64,000 nt of DNA from Corynebacterium aurimucosum (GTDB lineage Bacteria > Actinomycetota > Actinomycetes > Mycobacteriales > Mycobacteriaceae), in contig NZ_CP047048.1 in the NCBI RefSeq assembly GCF_030408555.1, positions 868,001 to 932,000 on the forward strand, written 5' to 3'. Position 1 is the first letter of the stretch, and every line of letters starts with the position of its first letter. The translations under genes and the position numbers were made by a program. The notes below the pieces were generated by a model. The model saw only the letters and a program-made list of their open reading frames with translations. It was not told the DNA's origin and did not search any database. Positions 44,386-52,677 of the stretch are shown here, in pieces.

Positions 44386-45633
44386 ATGATGACTGCCGTG
44401 CCGATCATTCTCGTAATCGTGTTGTGGCTCTTCATCCTCGCCCCGTTGCTTTTGCGTTCGCAGCGTCCGATGAGCCACACCGGTGAGGCCTTTGAAGAGA
44501 CCCGCGTGCTCTTCGAAGGAGATTCGGGCTCCGTGCCGGGCCGTCGGAAGCCGCGCTTGGGTAAGGAAGATATCCGTCCGCATGCTACGGCAGGCGCTGA
44601 ATCCGGTGCAGAGGATGCAGACTATGAACTGGTCGAGGCCGAAGGTGTCAGTGAGGACTCACAGTCCGCTCGCGCAGAGGCCGCTGCTGCCGCTGCTGCC
44701 GAGCAGCCAGACGTTGCGGAGACTATCGACGGCGAAGTTGTCGAGGCTGAGGACTCGGAAGAAGATTTCGAGCTTGTAGCGGAGTCCGAGCATGACACCG
44801 AAGATGAGCAGGACCTAGACGGTGAAGGCGAGAAGGTGGAGGCCGATGCCGCCGAGGTTTTCACAACCCCAGCCAACGCTAGCGTGGCAGAAGATGCCTA
44901 TGCCTTCGATGACACCTATACTTCACCGGTCGACCTGATGTATCCGGGTGCTATCGATGCTGTAGAGGAAACTCCGGAGGATTCCCGCGTAGAGAACGCA
45001 GAAGGCACGGATGATGCTTCGGAACAGGACGGCGTGCAAGAAGAATCCACAACCTCGGAGAGCGAGAGTGCTGATCTCGCAGAGGCGAACACTGAAGACT
45101 CCGAAACCTCCCACAGTGATACTGAGCTGTCTGCGGAAGAGCTGGCATTCGCACAGCGCCGCCTTGGTCGCGGCGGCTGGGACCCGGTAAAGGAGAAAGA
45201 GGCTTCCGCCACGCGGTACCAGCGCCGCCAGCGCACGCTCATCGGTCTCGCCGTAGCAGTAGTGGCAACGGTATGCCTGGGCATCGTTGTGGGCGGTTGG
45301 ACGTGGTGGCCGGCAGCCATCGCAGGCGTTATGACCACGGTTTACCTGGTGGCGCTGCGCGCCCAGGTGCGCCGCGAGCAGGAGCTACTGCGTCGCCGCG
45401 TTTACCACCTGCGCCGCGCACGCTTGGGTGTGCGCAATGCAGAGAACCCCGCTGAGTCACTGCCGCCGAACCTGCGCCGCCCGGGCGCTCTCATCTTGGA
45501 AATCGATGATGAAAGCCCGGACTTTGATTACCTTCCGGTGTACTCGGAAGATGATTCTGACGGCGGTTTCGACGGTCCCCATCCTTCCCCGCGCCAGCGA
45601 CGTGATGATCTTGCTGCGCGCCGGGTAGGCTAA
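44386..45633 (+). CDS. glpR: GlpR-like membrane receptor with acidic cytosolic or periplasmic linker
   Basis: About 415 residues from ATG 44386 (the frame also offers TTG 44371). One N-terminal helix (MTAVPIILVIVLWLFILAPL), a conserved RSQRPMSHTGEAFEETRVLF segment, some 200 residues extremely rich in Glu, Asp, Ala and Ser, then a conserved ELAFAQRRLGRGGWDP motif, two adjacent membrane helices (about 285-330), and a basic then conserved C-terminal region (PPNLRRPGALILEIDDESPD). This matches the Rv0996/GlpR family that, in C. glutamicum, recruits Glp to the division site. Synteny with the MoeA-like gene supports it. Confidence 0.75.
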   Translation: MMTAVPIILVIVLWLFILAPLLLRSQRPMSHTGEAFEETRVLFEGDSGSVPGRRKPRLGKEDIRPHATAGAESGAEDADYELVEAEGVSEDSQSARAEAAAAAAAEQPDVAETIDGEVVEAEDSEEDFELVAESEHDTEDEQDLDGEGEKVEADAAEVFTTPANASVAEDAYAFDDTYTSPVDLMYPGAIDAVEETPEDSRVENAEGTDDASEQDGVQEESTTSESESADLAEANTEDSETSHSDTELSAEELAFAQRRLGRGGWDPVKEKEASATRYQRRQRTLIGLAVAVVATVCLGIVVGGWTWWPAAIAGVMTTVYLVALRAQVRREQELLRRRVYHLRRARLGVRNAENPAESLPPNLRRPGALILEIDDESPDFDYLPVYSEDDSDGGFDGPHPSPRQRRDDLAARRVG

Positions 45634-45680
45634 GCGGCGCGCGATAGCGCCATGCGCCCGAGCGTCACTGAGGCTGAGCA

Positions 45681-46298
45681 CTAGGCCGGCCAGACTCCCG
45701 ACGTGCCGCGGCGATGCGAGCCCACGAGGTGGGCGTCGACCATCCCGATGGCCTCCATGAGGGAAAAGCAGGTTACCGGGCCAACGAATTTGAACCCAGC
45801 CTTCTTCAAAGCCTTGGACATGTCCAAGGCTTCTTTTGTGTATTTCGGGATGTCCTCTTCGCTTTCTGGCGCAATCGTCTCTTCCGGCAAGAAGCTCCAA
45901 ATGAATTCATCCAGCCCGCCTTGCTCGCGCAGGGCCACCGTGGCTTTGGCGTTGGCGAGCACCGCGTTGATCTTAAGGCGGTTGCGGATAATTTCTGGAT
46001 TGTTCATGAGGCGTTCGACTTCTTCCTCGCCAAAGCTGGCCAGAAGGTCAGCATCAAAGCCGACGAAGGCAGCGCGGAAGGCTTCGCGTTTGCGCAACAC
46101 GAGCTCCCAGCTCAGCCCGGCCTGGAAGCCTTCCAGACAGAGCCGTTCCAACAGAGCGGATTCCTCATGGACGGGCATGCCCCATTCGGTGTCGTAATAC
46201 TCCTTGAGCAGTGGAGAAGTCATTGCCCACGCGGGGCGGCCAAGGCCCGCAGAGTCATATACAAGTTTCGTATCGTTTGCCATGTGTGTAGTCGTCAT
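45681..46298 (-). CDS. tag: DNA-3-methyladenine glycosylase I
   Basis: A 205-residue TagI: YYDTEWGMPVHEESALLERL with the WG motif, CLEGFQAGLSWELVLRKREA (helix with the catalytic Glu and Trp), FDADLLASFGEEEVERLM, IIRNRLKINAVLANAKATV, and the C-terminal FVGPVTCFSLMEAIGMVDAH. Several Cys/His positions of the E. coli zinc snap are changed: the segment ends HLVGSHRRG. It removes 3-methyladenine. It lies next to ogt on the same strand, giving an alkylation-repair pair. Confidence 0.92.
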   Translation of the reverse strand: MTTTHMANDTKLVYDSAGLGRPAWAMTSPLLKEYYDTEWGMPVHEESALLERLCLEGFQAGLSWELVLRKREAFRAAFVGFDADLLASFGEEEVERLMNNPEIIRNRLKINAVLANAKATVALREQGGLDEFIWSFLPEETIAPESEEDIPKYTKEALDMSKALKKAGFKFVGPVTCFSLMEAIGMVDAHLVGSHRRGTSGVWPA

Positions 46299-46322
46299 GC
46301 CTTTTTAGACTGCAAAATCTAG

Positions 46323-46823
46323 TTATTGGTTCCCTGCTTCGTGCTCCAGCAGTAGCCGTTTTGCGGCCACACCCCCGCGATAGGAGCCTAGGCCGCCGCT
46401 GGCTGGCACGACGCGATGGCACGGCACCACAATAGGAAGCGGGTTGCTGGCACAGGCGCTACCCGCGGCACGGGCAGCTTGAGCGCTACCGGCGGCGGTG
46501 GCAAGAGCCGAATAGGTCCAACGTTCGCCGAAGGGGATGTCGCGAAGCGCGCGTTGTGCCCGGTCGCGGAAGGCACGAGGAGTCGCCGGGACGGCGAGAA
46601 GCAACTTAAATTCCCTCCGGGTACCGGCAAAGTACTCGGCAATTTGTTGAGAGGCGTCGACAAGCACCGCGCCCGCAGAGCCAGGTTCGGTGACATCCGT
46701 GAGGCGTTGCATGCTTCCGAGATCCGGAGATTCGCCGTCGAAATATACGTGAGATAAACCCTGTGCAGATCCCACGAGGGTGAGACGGCCGAGGGGAGTG
46801 TCCAGAGAGGTCCACATGTGCAT
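46323..46823 (-). CDS. ogt: Methylated-DNA-protein-cysteine methyltransferase
   Basis: A 166-residue Ogt protein from the first ATG of MHMW (46823); an ATG at 46817 or an extension to 46859 is possible, and no ribosome site is decisive. The C-terminal domain has the helix FGERWTYSALATAAGSAQAAR and the active site LPIVVPCHRVVPASGGLGSY, whose Cys accepts the alkyl group irreversibly. It lies 24 bases upstream of tag on the same strand. It is divergent from the doxX gene. Confidence 0.9.
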   Translation of the reverse strand: MHMWTSLDTPLGRLTLVGSAQGLSHVYFDGESPDLGSMQRLTDVTEPGSAGAVLVDASQQIAEYFAGTRREFKLLLAVPATPRAFRDRAQRALRDIPFGERWTYSALATAAGSAQAARAAGSACASNPLPIVVPCHRVVPASGGLGSYRGGVAAKRLLLEHEAGNQ

Positions 46824-46878
46824 GTTGGGAGGGGAGTCCTTTCGGAGGGCGGTGGCCATCCAGGGTAGTCTATGAACC

Positions 46879-47292
46879 ATGAATAGACCCGCCGTACGCG
46901 ATGCCGCGCTTCTCATCTTTCGCGCGGTGCTGGGAGTCATCTTCGTGGCGCACGGTGTAGACAAGATGTTTTTTAGCGGAATGGACGAAGTAACCGGGCA
47001 GTTCTCCGCCATGGGCGTCCCACAGCCACAAACATCGGCGTACTTGGCTGCCTTCGCAGAAATGCTGGGCGGGGCGGCCCTGGTCGTAGGTTTGCTCACG
47101 ACCTTTGTTGCGGGGGCTTTAGCGCTGCTCATGGCATGTGCGTTGTATTTCGTGCACATGGGCAACGGCCTCTTCGCTACCGATGGTGGCATCGAGTACC
47201 CGCTAGTTCTCATCGTGTCACTGCTCATGATTGTGGTCTTCGGTTCCGGCCGGGCGAGCGTAGATGGAGTGCTGAGCCGTGCTGACGCATGA
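46879..47292 (+). CDS. DoxX-family membrane protein
   Basis: A 137-residue four-helix membrane protein: LLIFRAVLGVIFVAHGVDKMFF, PQPQTSAYLAAFAEMLGGAALVVGLLT, ALALLMACALYFVHMGNGLF, PLVLIVSLLMIVVFGSGRASVD. This is the DoxX/YphA pattern. In mycobacteria a DoxX protein joins a thiosulfate sulfurtransferase and SodA in an oxidoreductase complex; no such partner is here. It overlaps the next gene by 14 bases. Confidence 0.85.
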   Translation: MNRPAVRDAALLIFRAVLGVIFVAHGVDKMFFSGMDEVTGQFSAMGVPQPQTSAYLAAFAEMLGGAALVVGLLTTFVAGALALLMACALYFVHMGNGLFATDGGIEYPLVLIVSLLMIVVFGSGRASVDGVLSRADA

Positions 47293-47968
47293 GCAGGTGC
47301 AGGCGGCGATTTCCGCACAGCTTGATGGGGAAGCTCCACAGCTCTCACCAGACGTCATCGAAGCACACGTGTCTGGGTGCTCTGAGTGCGCGGCATTCCG
47401 GGACAAGGCCGCAGCCCTATCACGCTCATTGAGCGTTGTGGAACCCGCTGGTGTTCCGCCGCACGACTTATCTGATGTCATCCTCGCCGGCGTGGAGCCG
47501 GAATGGCAGCGAGCTTCCAGCGCGCGACAGGCATCGCTGACCTTGGCGCGGGTAGCCCTCGGGGTGCTGTCCCTAGCGTTTGTGGTGTGGGCGGTCGTGG
47601 TCGTCGTCAGTGCCTCGGGGCTAACAACTCTGGCGAGCGAAGGAACACTCGCGGACGGCGCTGACCCAGGACGCGCACACCTGTTGATGGAGGCTGCAGC
47701 GCTGCGTTTCGGTATCGCAAGCGGTTTGGCTTTTGCCGCATGGCGCCCAGCCTCGGCCCCTGGATTGCTGCCGGTAGCTTGTACGATGTTCGCGTTCTTG
47801 TGCGGTTTTACAATGCGCGACTTTGCCTTAGGCAGCGTCGCTGCGGGGCAGGTTTATATCCTCATCGGCACGGGCCTGGCCACCGTCAGCTTGGGCTGGG
47901 CTTGGGCAGCGGACCGGGGATTCCTGTTGCACGACGCCTTTCGGGCGATTTCCGCTAGCCCACGCTAG
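47279..47968 (+). CDS. Zinc-finger anti-sigma-like membrane protein
   Basis: A 229-residue protein from GTG. The N-terminus has the HxxxCxxC zinc motif of ZAS anti-sigma factors (EAHVSGCSECAAF near 28-40) inside a helical domain, followed by about five membrane helices (about 87-215). No sigma-factor gene is adjacent, which is unusual; the partner may be elsewhere or the finger may serve another role. It overlaps doxX by 14 bases, so the pair is coupled. The stop shares CTAG with the convergent pmt stop. Confidence 0.7.
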   Translation: MLTHEQVQAAISAQLDGEAPQLSPDVIEAHVSGCSECAAFRDKAAALSRSLSVVEPAGVPPHDLSDVILAGVEPEWQRASSARQASLTLARVALGVLSLAFVVWAVVVVVSASGLTTLASEGTLADGADPGRAHLLMEAAALRFGIASGLAFAAWRPASAPGLLPVACTMFAFLCGFTMRDFALGSVAAGQVYILIGTGLATVSLGWAWAADRGFLLHDAFRAISASPR

Positions 47969-49578
47969 GACCAGGACGGCAGCCACATCATGGAGTTGTA
48001 CCACGAATCAGGGATGAGGTATCCATAAAGAATCGGGGAGAAGTAGGCAAACATTGCCACAACTAGTGCGGCATAGCACACCGTAAGGAAGGTGCCCAAC
48101 GGCATCGCGGAACCAAAGAGTCCTGTGAGCCTGCGCCACTGCAGTAGCCGTCCGCGGCCGATCATTTGGCCCAAAGCCAAGGAAATCAGCACGATGATGA
48201 ACGGGATGAACGCCGTGGCGTAGAAGAAATACATCTGGCGGTCGAAGACTGCCAGCCAGGGCAGGAATCCTGCGGCAGCACCCACGAGTGGGATGAGGAA
48301 GGCCCGGTTTCGGCGAACAAGCAGGGACCACAGTCCCCACAACACTGCAGGGACGACCAGCCACCAAATGGCGGGAGTACCGAAGAGGTACAGCATCTTG
48401 CGGCAGGAGCCGCCGTCCCCGCAGGAGATGTCCGTGGAGGAGTAGTAGAGGATAGGGCGTGCGGCCACCAGCCAGGCCCACGGCTTGGAATCCCAGGGGT
48501 GGCTGTGCCCACCGGAGGTGGTCAAAGAAGCATGAAACTCCAGCACTGAAGAGTGGTAGTAGAACCAGCCGGCGAGTGGCTCGGGGAGGTGAAGCAACCA
48601 AGAGCCCTCCTCAATGGTTCCGTCCACTTTGGCGTGGCGGTAAACGGCTGTTTCGTCAGCGAACCACGCACGCCAGGACCAGGTGTACAGGGCAACGGGA
48701 ACCGCGACGATGGAGGCGAGGGCCGCTGGTGTATCGCGTACCAGCGTGCCGACAATGTAGCGGCGCACGCCGTAGAGACGGCGCAGCGCGAGATCCGAGA
48801 AAACGCTCATCAGACCGAAGAACATGATGTAGTACAGGCCGGACCACTTCACAGCAAGCGTCAGCCCCAAGAAAACACCGGCCGCAAAACGCCACCACCG
48901 GAAACCAAAGCGGGGCCCGAAGTCGGAGTCACCCATCGTGCCCGACACGAAAGCGGAGTGGAGACGCTCACGCATCTGCTGGTGATCGCGCGCCAAAGCC
49001 CACGCGGCGGCGACGACAAAGAAGACTTGGAAGATGTCGAGCATTCCGAATTTGGAGGACACGAGCAGCACGCCATCGCACACGGCGAGAAGACCAGCCA
49101 GGAAACCCACCTGCCATGAGCCTGACAAGCGGCGGGCAAGCGCCATCGTCAACAGTACTGTGCCCACGCCAAACAGCGCGGCCATGCAGCGCCATCCTAG
49201 TGGGGTGTATCCAAACATCGCCTCCGAAATCGCGATGATTTGTTTGGCCAGCGGCGGGTGCACAACCAGGCCATAGCCTGGGTTGGACTCAATACCGCCG
49301 AGGAAGAGGTTATGCCAGCTAGTGACCATGTCCCAGGCCTGCGGCACGTAGTGTTTCTCATCGAAGACAGGAGTGTCTTCAGAGACCGGCGTAGCCAGGC
49401 CGATGAAACGCGTGAGGAAAGCTAGTACCGCGATGATCGCGGTGCTGATGGTGTCGGCCCGCGACCAGGTGTAGGTCCGGGGAGCGGGGGGAGCTGGCCG
49501 GGTATGGGCGCCACGCGCGGCGGAAGGGCGCGTGCGCTTGGTGCGGCCAAATCGTTGTGTAGGGGTTGCGATACTCAC
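47965..49578 (-). CDS. pmt: Protein O-mannosyltransferase (GT39)
   Basis: A 537-residue polytopic glycosyltransferase using polyprenyl-phosphomannose to O-mannosylate exported proteins. After a basic N-terminal tail, the first loop shows PVFDEKHYVPQAWDM with the essential DE pair, then NPGYGLVVHPPLAKQIIAIS, GWRCMAALFGVGTVLLTMALARRL, and PMT-type loop residues such as LHLPEPLAGWFYYHSSVLEFHA and SHPWDSKPWAW. About eleven membrane helices are present. Likely clients include the lipoproteins and Rpf protein in this window, by analogy with C. glutamicum. It is divergent from rsmI, 26 bases apart, as in C. glutamicum. Confidence 0.93.
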   Translation of the reverse strand: MSIATPTQRFGRTKRTRPSAARGAHTRPAPPAPRTYTWSRADTISTAIIAVLAFLTRFIGLATPVSEDTPVFDEKHYVPQAWDMVTSWHNLFLGGIESNPGYGLVVHPPLAKQIIAISEAMFGYTPLGWRCMAALFGVGTVLLTMALARRLSGSWQVGFLAGLLAVCDGVLLVSSKFGMLDIFQVFFVVAAAWALARDHQQMRERLHSAFVSGTMGDSDFGPRFGFRWWRFAAGVFLGLTLAVKWSGLYYIMFFGLMSVFSDLALRRLYGVRRYIVGTLVRDTPAALASIVAVPVALYTWSWRAWFADETAVYRHAKVDGTIEEGSWLLHLPEPLAGWFYYHSSVLEFHASLTTSGGHSHPWDSKPWAWLVAARPILYYSSTDISCGDGGSCRKMLYLFGTPAIWWLVVPAVLWGLWSLLVRRNRAFLIPLVGAAAGFLPWLAVFDRQMYFFYATAFIPFIIVLISLALGQMIGRGRLLQWRRLTGLFGSAMPLGTFLTVCYAALVVAMFAYFSPILYGYLIPDSWYNSMMWLPSWS

Positions 49579-49604
49579 CCGGAACAGTCTAGCTTGCGTG
49601 TGCC

Positions 49605-50465
49605 ATGCTGGTGAGTATGAGTCTTCAGCTTGATCCCTTGCCCCGCGGTGTCATCCTTGCCGCTACGCCGCTGGGAAATCCCGGTGATGCTTCCGCCCGA
49701 CTAATGCAGGCTTTGGGCCACGCAAACGTGATTGCGGCGGAAGATACCCGCCGTGTTCGCAATCTTGCCCAAACGCTAGGAGTAGAGATCCGCGGCAAGG
49801 TGGTCTCCAACTTCGACCACAACGAAGAGGAACGCTCGCGCACGTTAGTCGCCGCTGCCCGGACGGGAACCGTGCTTGTCGTGTCGGACGCCGGCATGCC
49901 GCTGGTTTCTGATCCGGGGCATTCCATCGTGACCGCCGCTGTGGAGGCGGGTGTGCCCGTGACGTGTTTCCCGGGTCCTTCGGCGGTACCGACCGCCCTC
50001 GCGCTTTCGGGGTTGGGAGTGGGGCATTTCCTCTTCGATGCCTTCCCACCGCGCAAGCCCGGCCCGCGTAAGGCGTGGCTCGAGTCCTTGGTGGGGGAGC
50101 AGCGTGCTATTGCCTTCTTCGAGTCCCCACACCGCTTGGCGCAGACGCTTGGCGACGCCTCCGCGATCCTTGGCGCCGACCGTCGCGCGGCCGTGTGCCG
50201 CGAGCTGACAAAAACTTATGAAGAGATCAAACGTGGCTGCCTGGGCGAGCTTGCCGAATGGGCACAAGAGAATGCGCGAGGTGAAATCACCGTGGTCATC
50301 GAGGGCGGTGCTGCCGCACCCGTCTCGATAGAGGTCCTCGTGGAGCAGGTCCGTGCCGAGGTGGAACGCGGTGTGCGGGCGAAAGATGCATGCAAGAAGG
50401 CGGCAGCTGGAACGGCGTGGTCCAATCGTGAGCTTTATGATGCCTACCTCGCTGCCCGCGACTGA
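49605..50465 (+). CDS. rsmI: 16S rRNA (cytidine-1402-2'-O)-methyltransferase
   Basis: A 286-residue SAM-dependent methyltransferase of the tetrapyrrole-methylase fold: GVILAATPLGNPGDASARLMQAL, IAAEDTRRVRNL, LVVSDAGMPLVSDPGHSIV, VTCFPGPSAVPTALALSGL, FLFDAFPPRKPGPRKAWLE, RAAVCRELTKTYEEIKRG. These are RsmI signatures. ATG 49605 is used; ATG 49617 is also possible and both lie so close to the promoter that a leaderless transcript is likely. A hairpin follows the stop. Confidence 0.93.
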   Translation: MLVSMSLQLDPLPRGVILAATPLGNPGDASARLMQALGHANVIAAEDTRRVRNLAQTLGVEIRGKVVSNFDHNEEERSRTLVAAARTGTVLVVSDAGMPLVSDPGHSIVTAAVEAGVPVTCFPGPSAVPTALALSGLGVGHFLFDAFPPRKPGPRKAWLESLVGEQRAIAFFESPHRLAQTLGDASAILGADRRAAVCRELTKTYEEIKRGCLGELAEWAQENARGEITVVIEGGAAAPVSIEVLVEQVRAEVERGVRAKDACKKAAAGTAWSNRELYDAYLAARD

Positions 50466-50468
50466 GCA

Positions 50469-50500
50469 CTATCACTAGCGTCTGGTGATAGAGGTCTCTT
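50469..50500 (+). terminator. Terminator after rsmI
   Basis: CTATCAC (50469-50475) pairs with GTGATAG (50485-50491), followed by AGGTCTCTTTT. Confidence 0.6.
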
Positions 50501-50508
50501 TTGGGGTA

Positions 50509-50527
50509 ATCGTTATGGCATCGTTAT
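50509..50527 (+). promoter_or_regulatory. Candidate MtrA binding site upstream of betP
   Basis: An exact 8-base direct repeat ATCGTTAT-GGC-ATCGTTAT gives a 19-base site. C. glutamicum MtrA is known to recognise a 19-base region with a loosely conserved 8-base direct repeat and to activate betP. Here the site lies 234 bases upstream of betP. Confidence 0.5.
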
Positions 50528-50598
50528 GTGCCTTGAAAAATGGCATGGCTGTGGAGCGGTTGGGAAAACGTTGGATTGTGTGGGCACGCTGCATAGTT

Positions 50599-50709
50599 GC
50601 TGCACAGGGCGGTGCAAAAAGGGGTGCTCGTTGCAGTGGGATTAGAGGGCAACCCCACCAACTTTGCTGATGCCGAATCTCTGCAACTGGGGCGCTGTGC
50701 AGCCTTTTT
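50599..50709 (+). ncRNA. Structured leader RNA / possible attenuator of betP
   Basis: GCTGCACAG (50599-50607) pairs perfectly with CTGTGCAGC (50695-50703), which is followed by C and five T. Nested inside, GTTGCAG (50630-50636) pairs perfectly with CTGCAAC (50681-50687); within that GTGGG (50636-50640) can pair with CCCAC (50654-50658), and GGCA with TGCC. A roughly 105-base multi-helix element thus ends in a terminator-like 3' arm plus U tract 51 bases before betP. It could be a riboswitch-type attenuator or an independent small RNA. It matches no RNA family I can recall. Confidence 0.45.
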
Positions 50710-50760
50710 GTTTCCATTAGGGTTTGACTAGTTGATGGGACAGCACCAAGGTCGGTAGGT

Positions 50761-52602
50761 ATGACAGACTCGACAAATTCAGACAATGTGAAGGACACGG
50801 AGGTGTCTTCGGCTGCTTCCCAAGGGCAGAGCTCGCCGGCTGCGGTGGAGGAATACCGCACTGTCGACGAGCGCCTCGAGGCATCTTCAGCCACGAGCCA
50901 GCTCCAGGACATGCTCACCAACAAGGCGTTCGATCCTGCGGCTGAACCTGCACCAGTTGAAGAACAAGAAAACGACGAGTACGGGCCCGGTGGCATCGAT
51001 TCGCCGATCGACTGGACCATCGTGGGAATCGCCGGCCTGCTCGTTGCCGCCTTTGTGGCATGGGGCTTGGCCGCTCCAGAGAGCTTTGCGTCCTTCTCCA
51101 GCAATGCTCTGAGCTTCGTGGTGAATAACTTTGGTTGGGCCTATGTCCTCTTCGGAACAATCTTCGTTATTTTTGTCATCTGCATTGCTGCCTCTAAGTT
51201 CGGTACCATCCGCTTGGGCAAGATCAACGAAGAACCGGAATTCTCCACGGTCTCTTGGATTGCGATGATGTTCGCTGCCGGCATGGGCATCGGCCTGATG
51301 TTCTACGGCGCTTCCGAGCCGCTCAACTACTTTAAGAATGGCGTTCCGGGCCATGGTGAGAATGAGGTAGGAACCTCAATGGCCACGGCCATGTTCCACT
51401 GGACCCTGCACCCGTGGGCCGTGTACGCCATCGTGGGCCTCGCCATCGCTTATTCCACCTTCCGTATTGGTCGCAAGCAGCTGCTGAGCCAGGCTTTCGT
51501 GCCGCTCATTGGCCAGCGCGCTGCGGACGGTGCCGTGGGCAAGATCATTGACATCTTGGCCATCTTTGCCACTGTTTTTGGCACGGCTTGTTCGTTGGGT
51601 CTGGGTGCCATGCAGATTCAGGCAGGCCTGCAGGCCTCCGGAATCATTGAGAACCCCACGCAGAACGTCGTCATCGGCATTGTTCTCGTACTGACCTTGG
51701 CCTTTATTCTGTCGGCCATGTCGGGTGTGGGCAAGGGCATTCAGTACCTTTCTAATACCAACATGGTTCTGGCAGCTCTGCTGGCCATCTTCGTGTTCAT
51801 CTTTGGTCCGACGGTGTCGATCCTGAACCAGATTCCGGGTTCCATCGGTAACTACCTGGCGAACTTCACCGAGATGATCGCTCGCACCGCCGAGTCCGAT
51901 AATGGAACTGCCGGTGAGTGGCTGTCGACATGGACCATCTTCTACTGGGCATGGTGGGTTTCCTGGTCACCGTTCGTGGGCATGTTCCTTGCTCGCATTT
52001 CCCGCGGCCGTTCCGTCCGCGAGTTCTGCGTTGGCGTGCTCCTCGTCCCGGCTGGTGTCTCCACCGTGTGGTTCGCCATCTTCGGCGGTACCGCTATCCA
52101 CATGGAGCAGAAGGGTAACTCCATCTCTGGCGAGTCTGCTGAGCAGGAGCTGTTCAACCTTCTGCAGAGCCTTCCCGGCGGCTTCATTGCGGGCATCGTT
52201 GCGGCACTGCTGCTGGCTACGTTCTTCATTACGTCGGCCGACTCGGCGTCGACAGTCATGGGTTCGATGTCCCAGTCTGGTGCCACTACCGCTAAGCCGT
52301 GGCTATCCGCGGCGTGGGGTGTGCTTACCGCTGCCGTCGGCCTGACCTTGCTGCTGTCGAGCGAAGATGCCCTGTCCAACCTGCAGAACGTCACCATCGT
52401 GGCAGCGCTGCCATTCCTCTTCATCCTCGTTGGCCTCATGTTCGCTATTTTCAAGGACTTGAGCAACGATGTGATTTACCGCGAGTACCGCGAGTCCCAG
52501 GCCTTCCAGCGCAAGCTAGCGCGTGAGCGTCGCCTGCACCGCGAGTTCCAGCGCGAGCAGGCCTACAAGGCCCGCCGTCGCCAGCACAGCCACAAGCACT
52601 AG
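50761..52602 (+). CDS. betP: Glycine betaine transporter BetP (BCCT family)
   Basis: A 613-residue sodium-coupled betaine importer. The acidic N-terminal tail (about 75 residues) precedes twelve membrane helices. [19 protein letters not shown] carries the glycine-rich substrate/sodium stretch; [18 protein letters not shown] carries the aromatic substrate box. The C-terminal extension [20 protein letters not shown] and following basic run to HSHKH corresponds to the osmosensory domain of C. glutamicum BetP, which responds to potassium and membrane state. A long leader with a candidate MtrA site and structured RNA precedes it; ribosome site is weak (GGTAGGT). Confidence 0.95.
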   Translation: MTDSTNSDNVKDTEVSSAASQGQSSPAAVEEYRTVDERLEASSATSQLQDMLTNKAFDPAAEPAPVEEQENDEYGPGGIDSPIDWTIVGIAGLLVAAFVAWGLAAPESFASFSSNALSFVVNNFGWAYVLFGTIFVIFVICIAASKFGTIRLGKINEEPEFSTVSWIAMMFAAGMGIGLMFYGASEPLNYFKNGVPGHGENEVGTSMATAMFHWTLHPWAVYAIVGLAIAYSTFRIGRKQLLSQAFVPLIGQRAADGAVGKIIDILAIFATVFGTACSLGLGAMQIQAGLQASGIIENPTQNVVIGIVLVLTLAFILSAMSGVGKGIQYLSNTNMVLAALLAIFVFIFGPTVSILNQIPGSIGNYLANFTEMIARTAESDNGTAGEWLSTWTIFYWAWWVSWSPFVGMFLARISRGRSVREFCVGVLLVPAGVSTVWFAIFGGTAIHMEQKGNSISGESAEQELFNLLQSLPGGFIAGIVAALLLATFFITSADSASTVMGSMSQSGATTAKPWLSAAWGVLTAAVGLTLLLSSEDALSNLQNVTIVAALPFLFILVGLMFAIFKDLSNDVIYREYRESQAFQRKLARERRLHREFQREQAYKARRRQHSHKH

Positions 52603-52626
52603 TTCTGGCGCGAGCATTTCTTCCTT

Positions 52627-52660
52627 ACACCCCCTCACTGCATTGCCGGTGAGGGGGTGT
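52627..52660. terminator. betP terminator overlapping the metG promoter
   Basis: A perfect 12-base stem ACACCCCCTCAC (52627-52638)/GTGAGGGGGTGT (52649-52660) with a ten-base loop, 24 bases after betP. No T-run follows, and the right arm lies inside the metG promoter. Confidence 0.7.
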
Positions 52661-52670
52661 TCGATAGAGT
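52643..52670 (+). promoter_or_regulatory. metG promoter
   Basis: TTGCCG (52643-52648), 16 bases, then TAGAGT (52665-52670). A start seven or eight bases on would fall at the metG ATG, so the mRNA may be leaderless or nearly so. Confidence 0.45.
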
Positions 52671-52677
52671 AGGGGCC

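Noticed and set aside
46323..47348. 341-codon extension of ogt
   Set aside because: Upstream part is antisense to doxX; the Ogt domain starts at MHMWTSLDTPLG.
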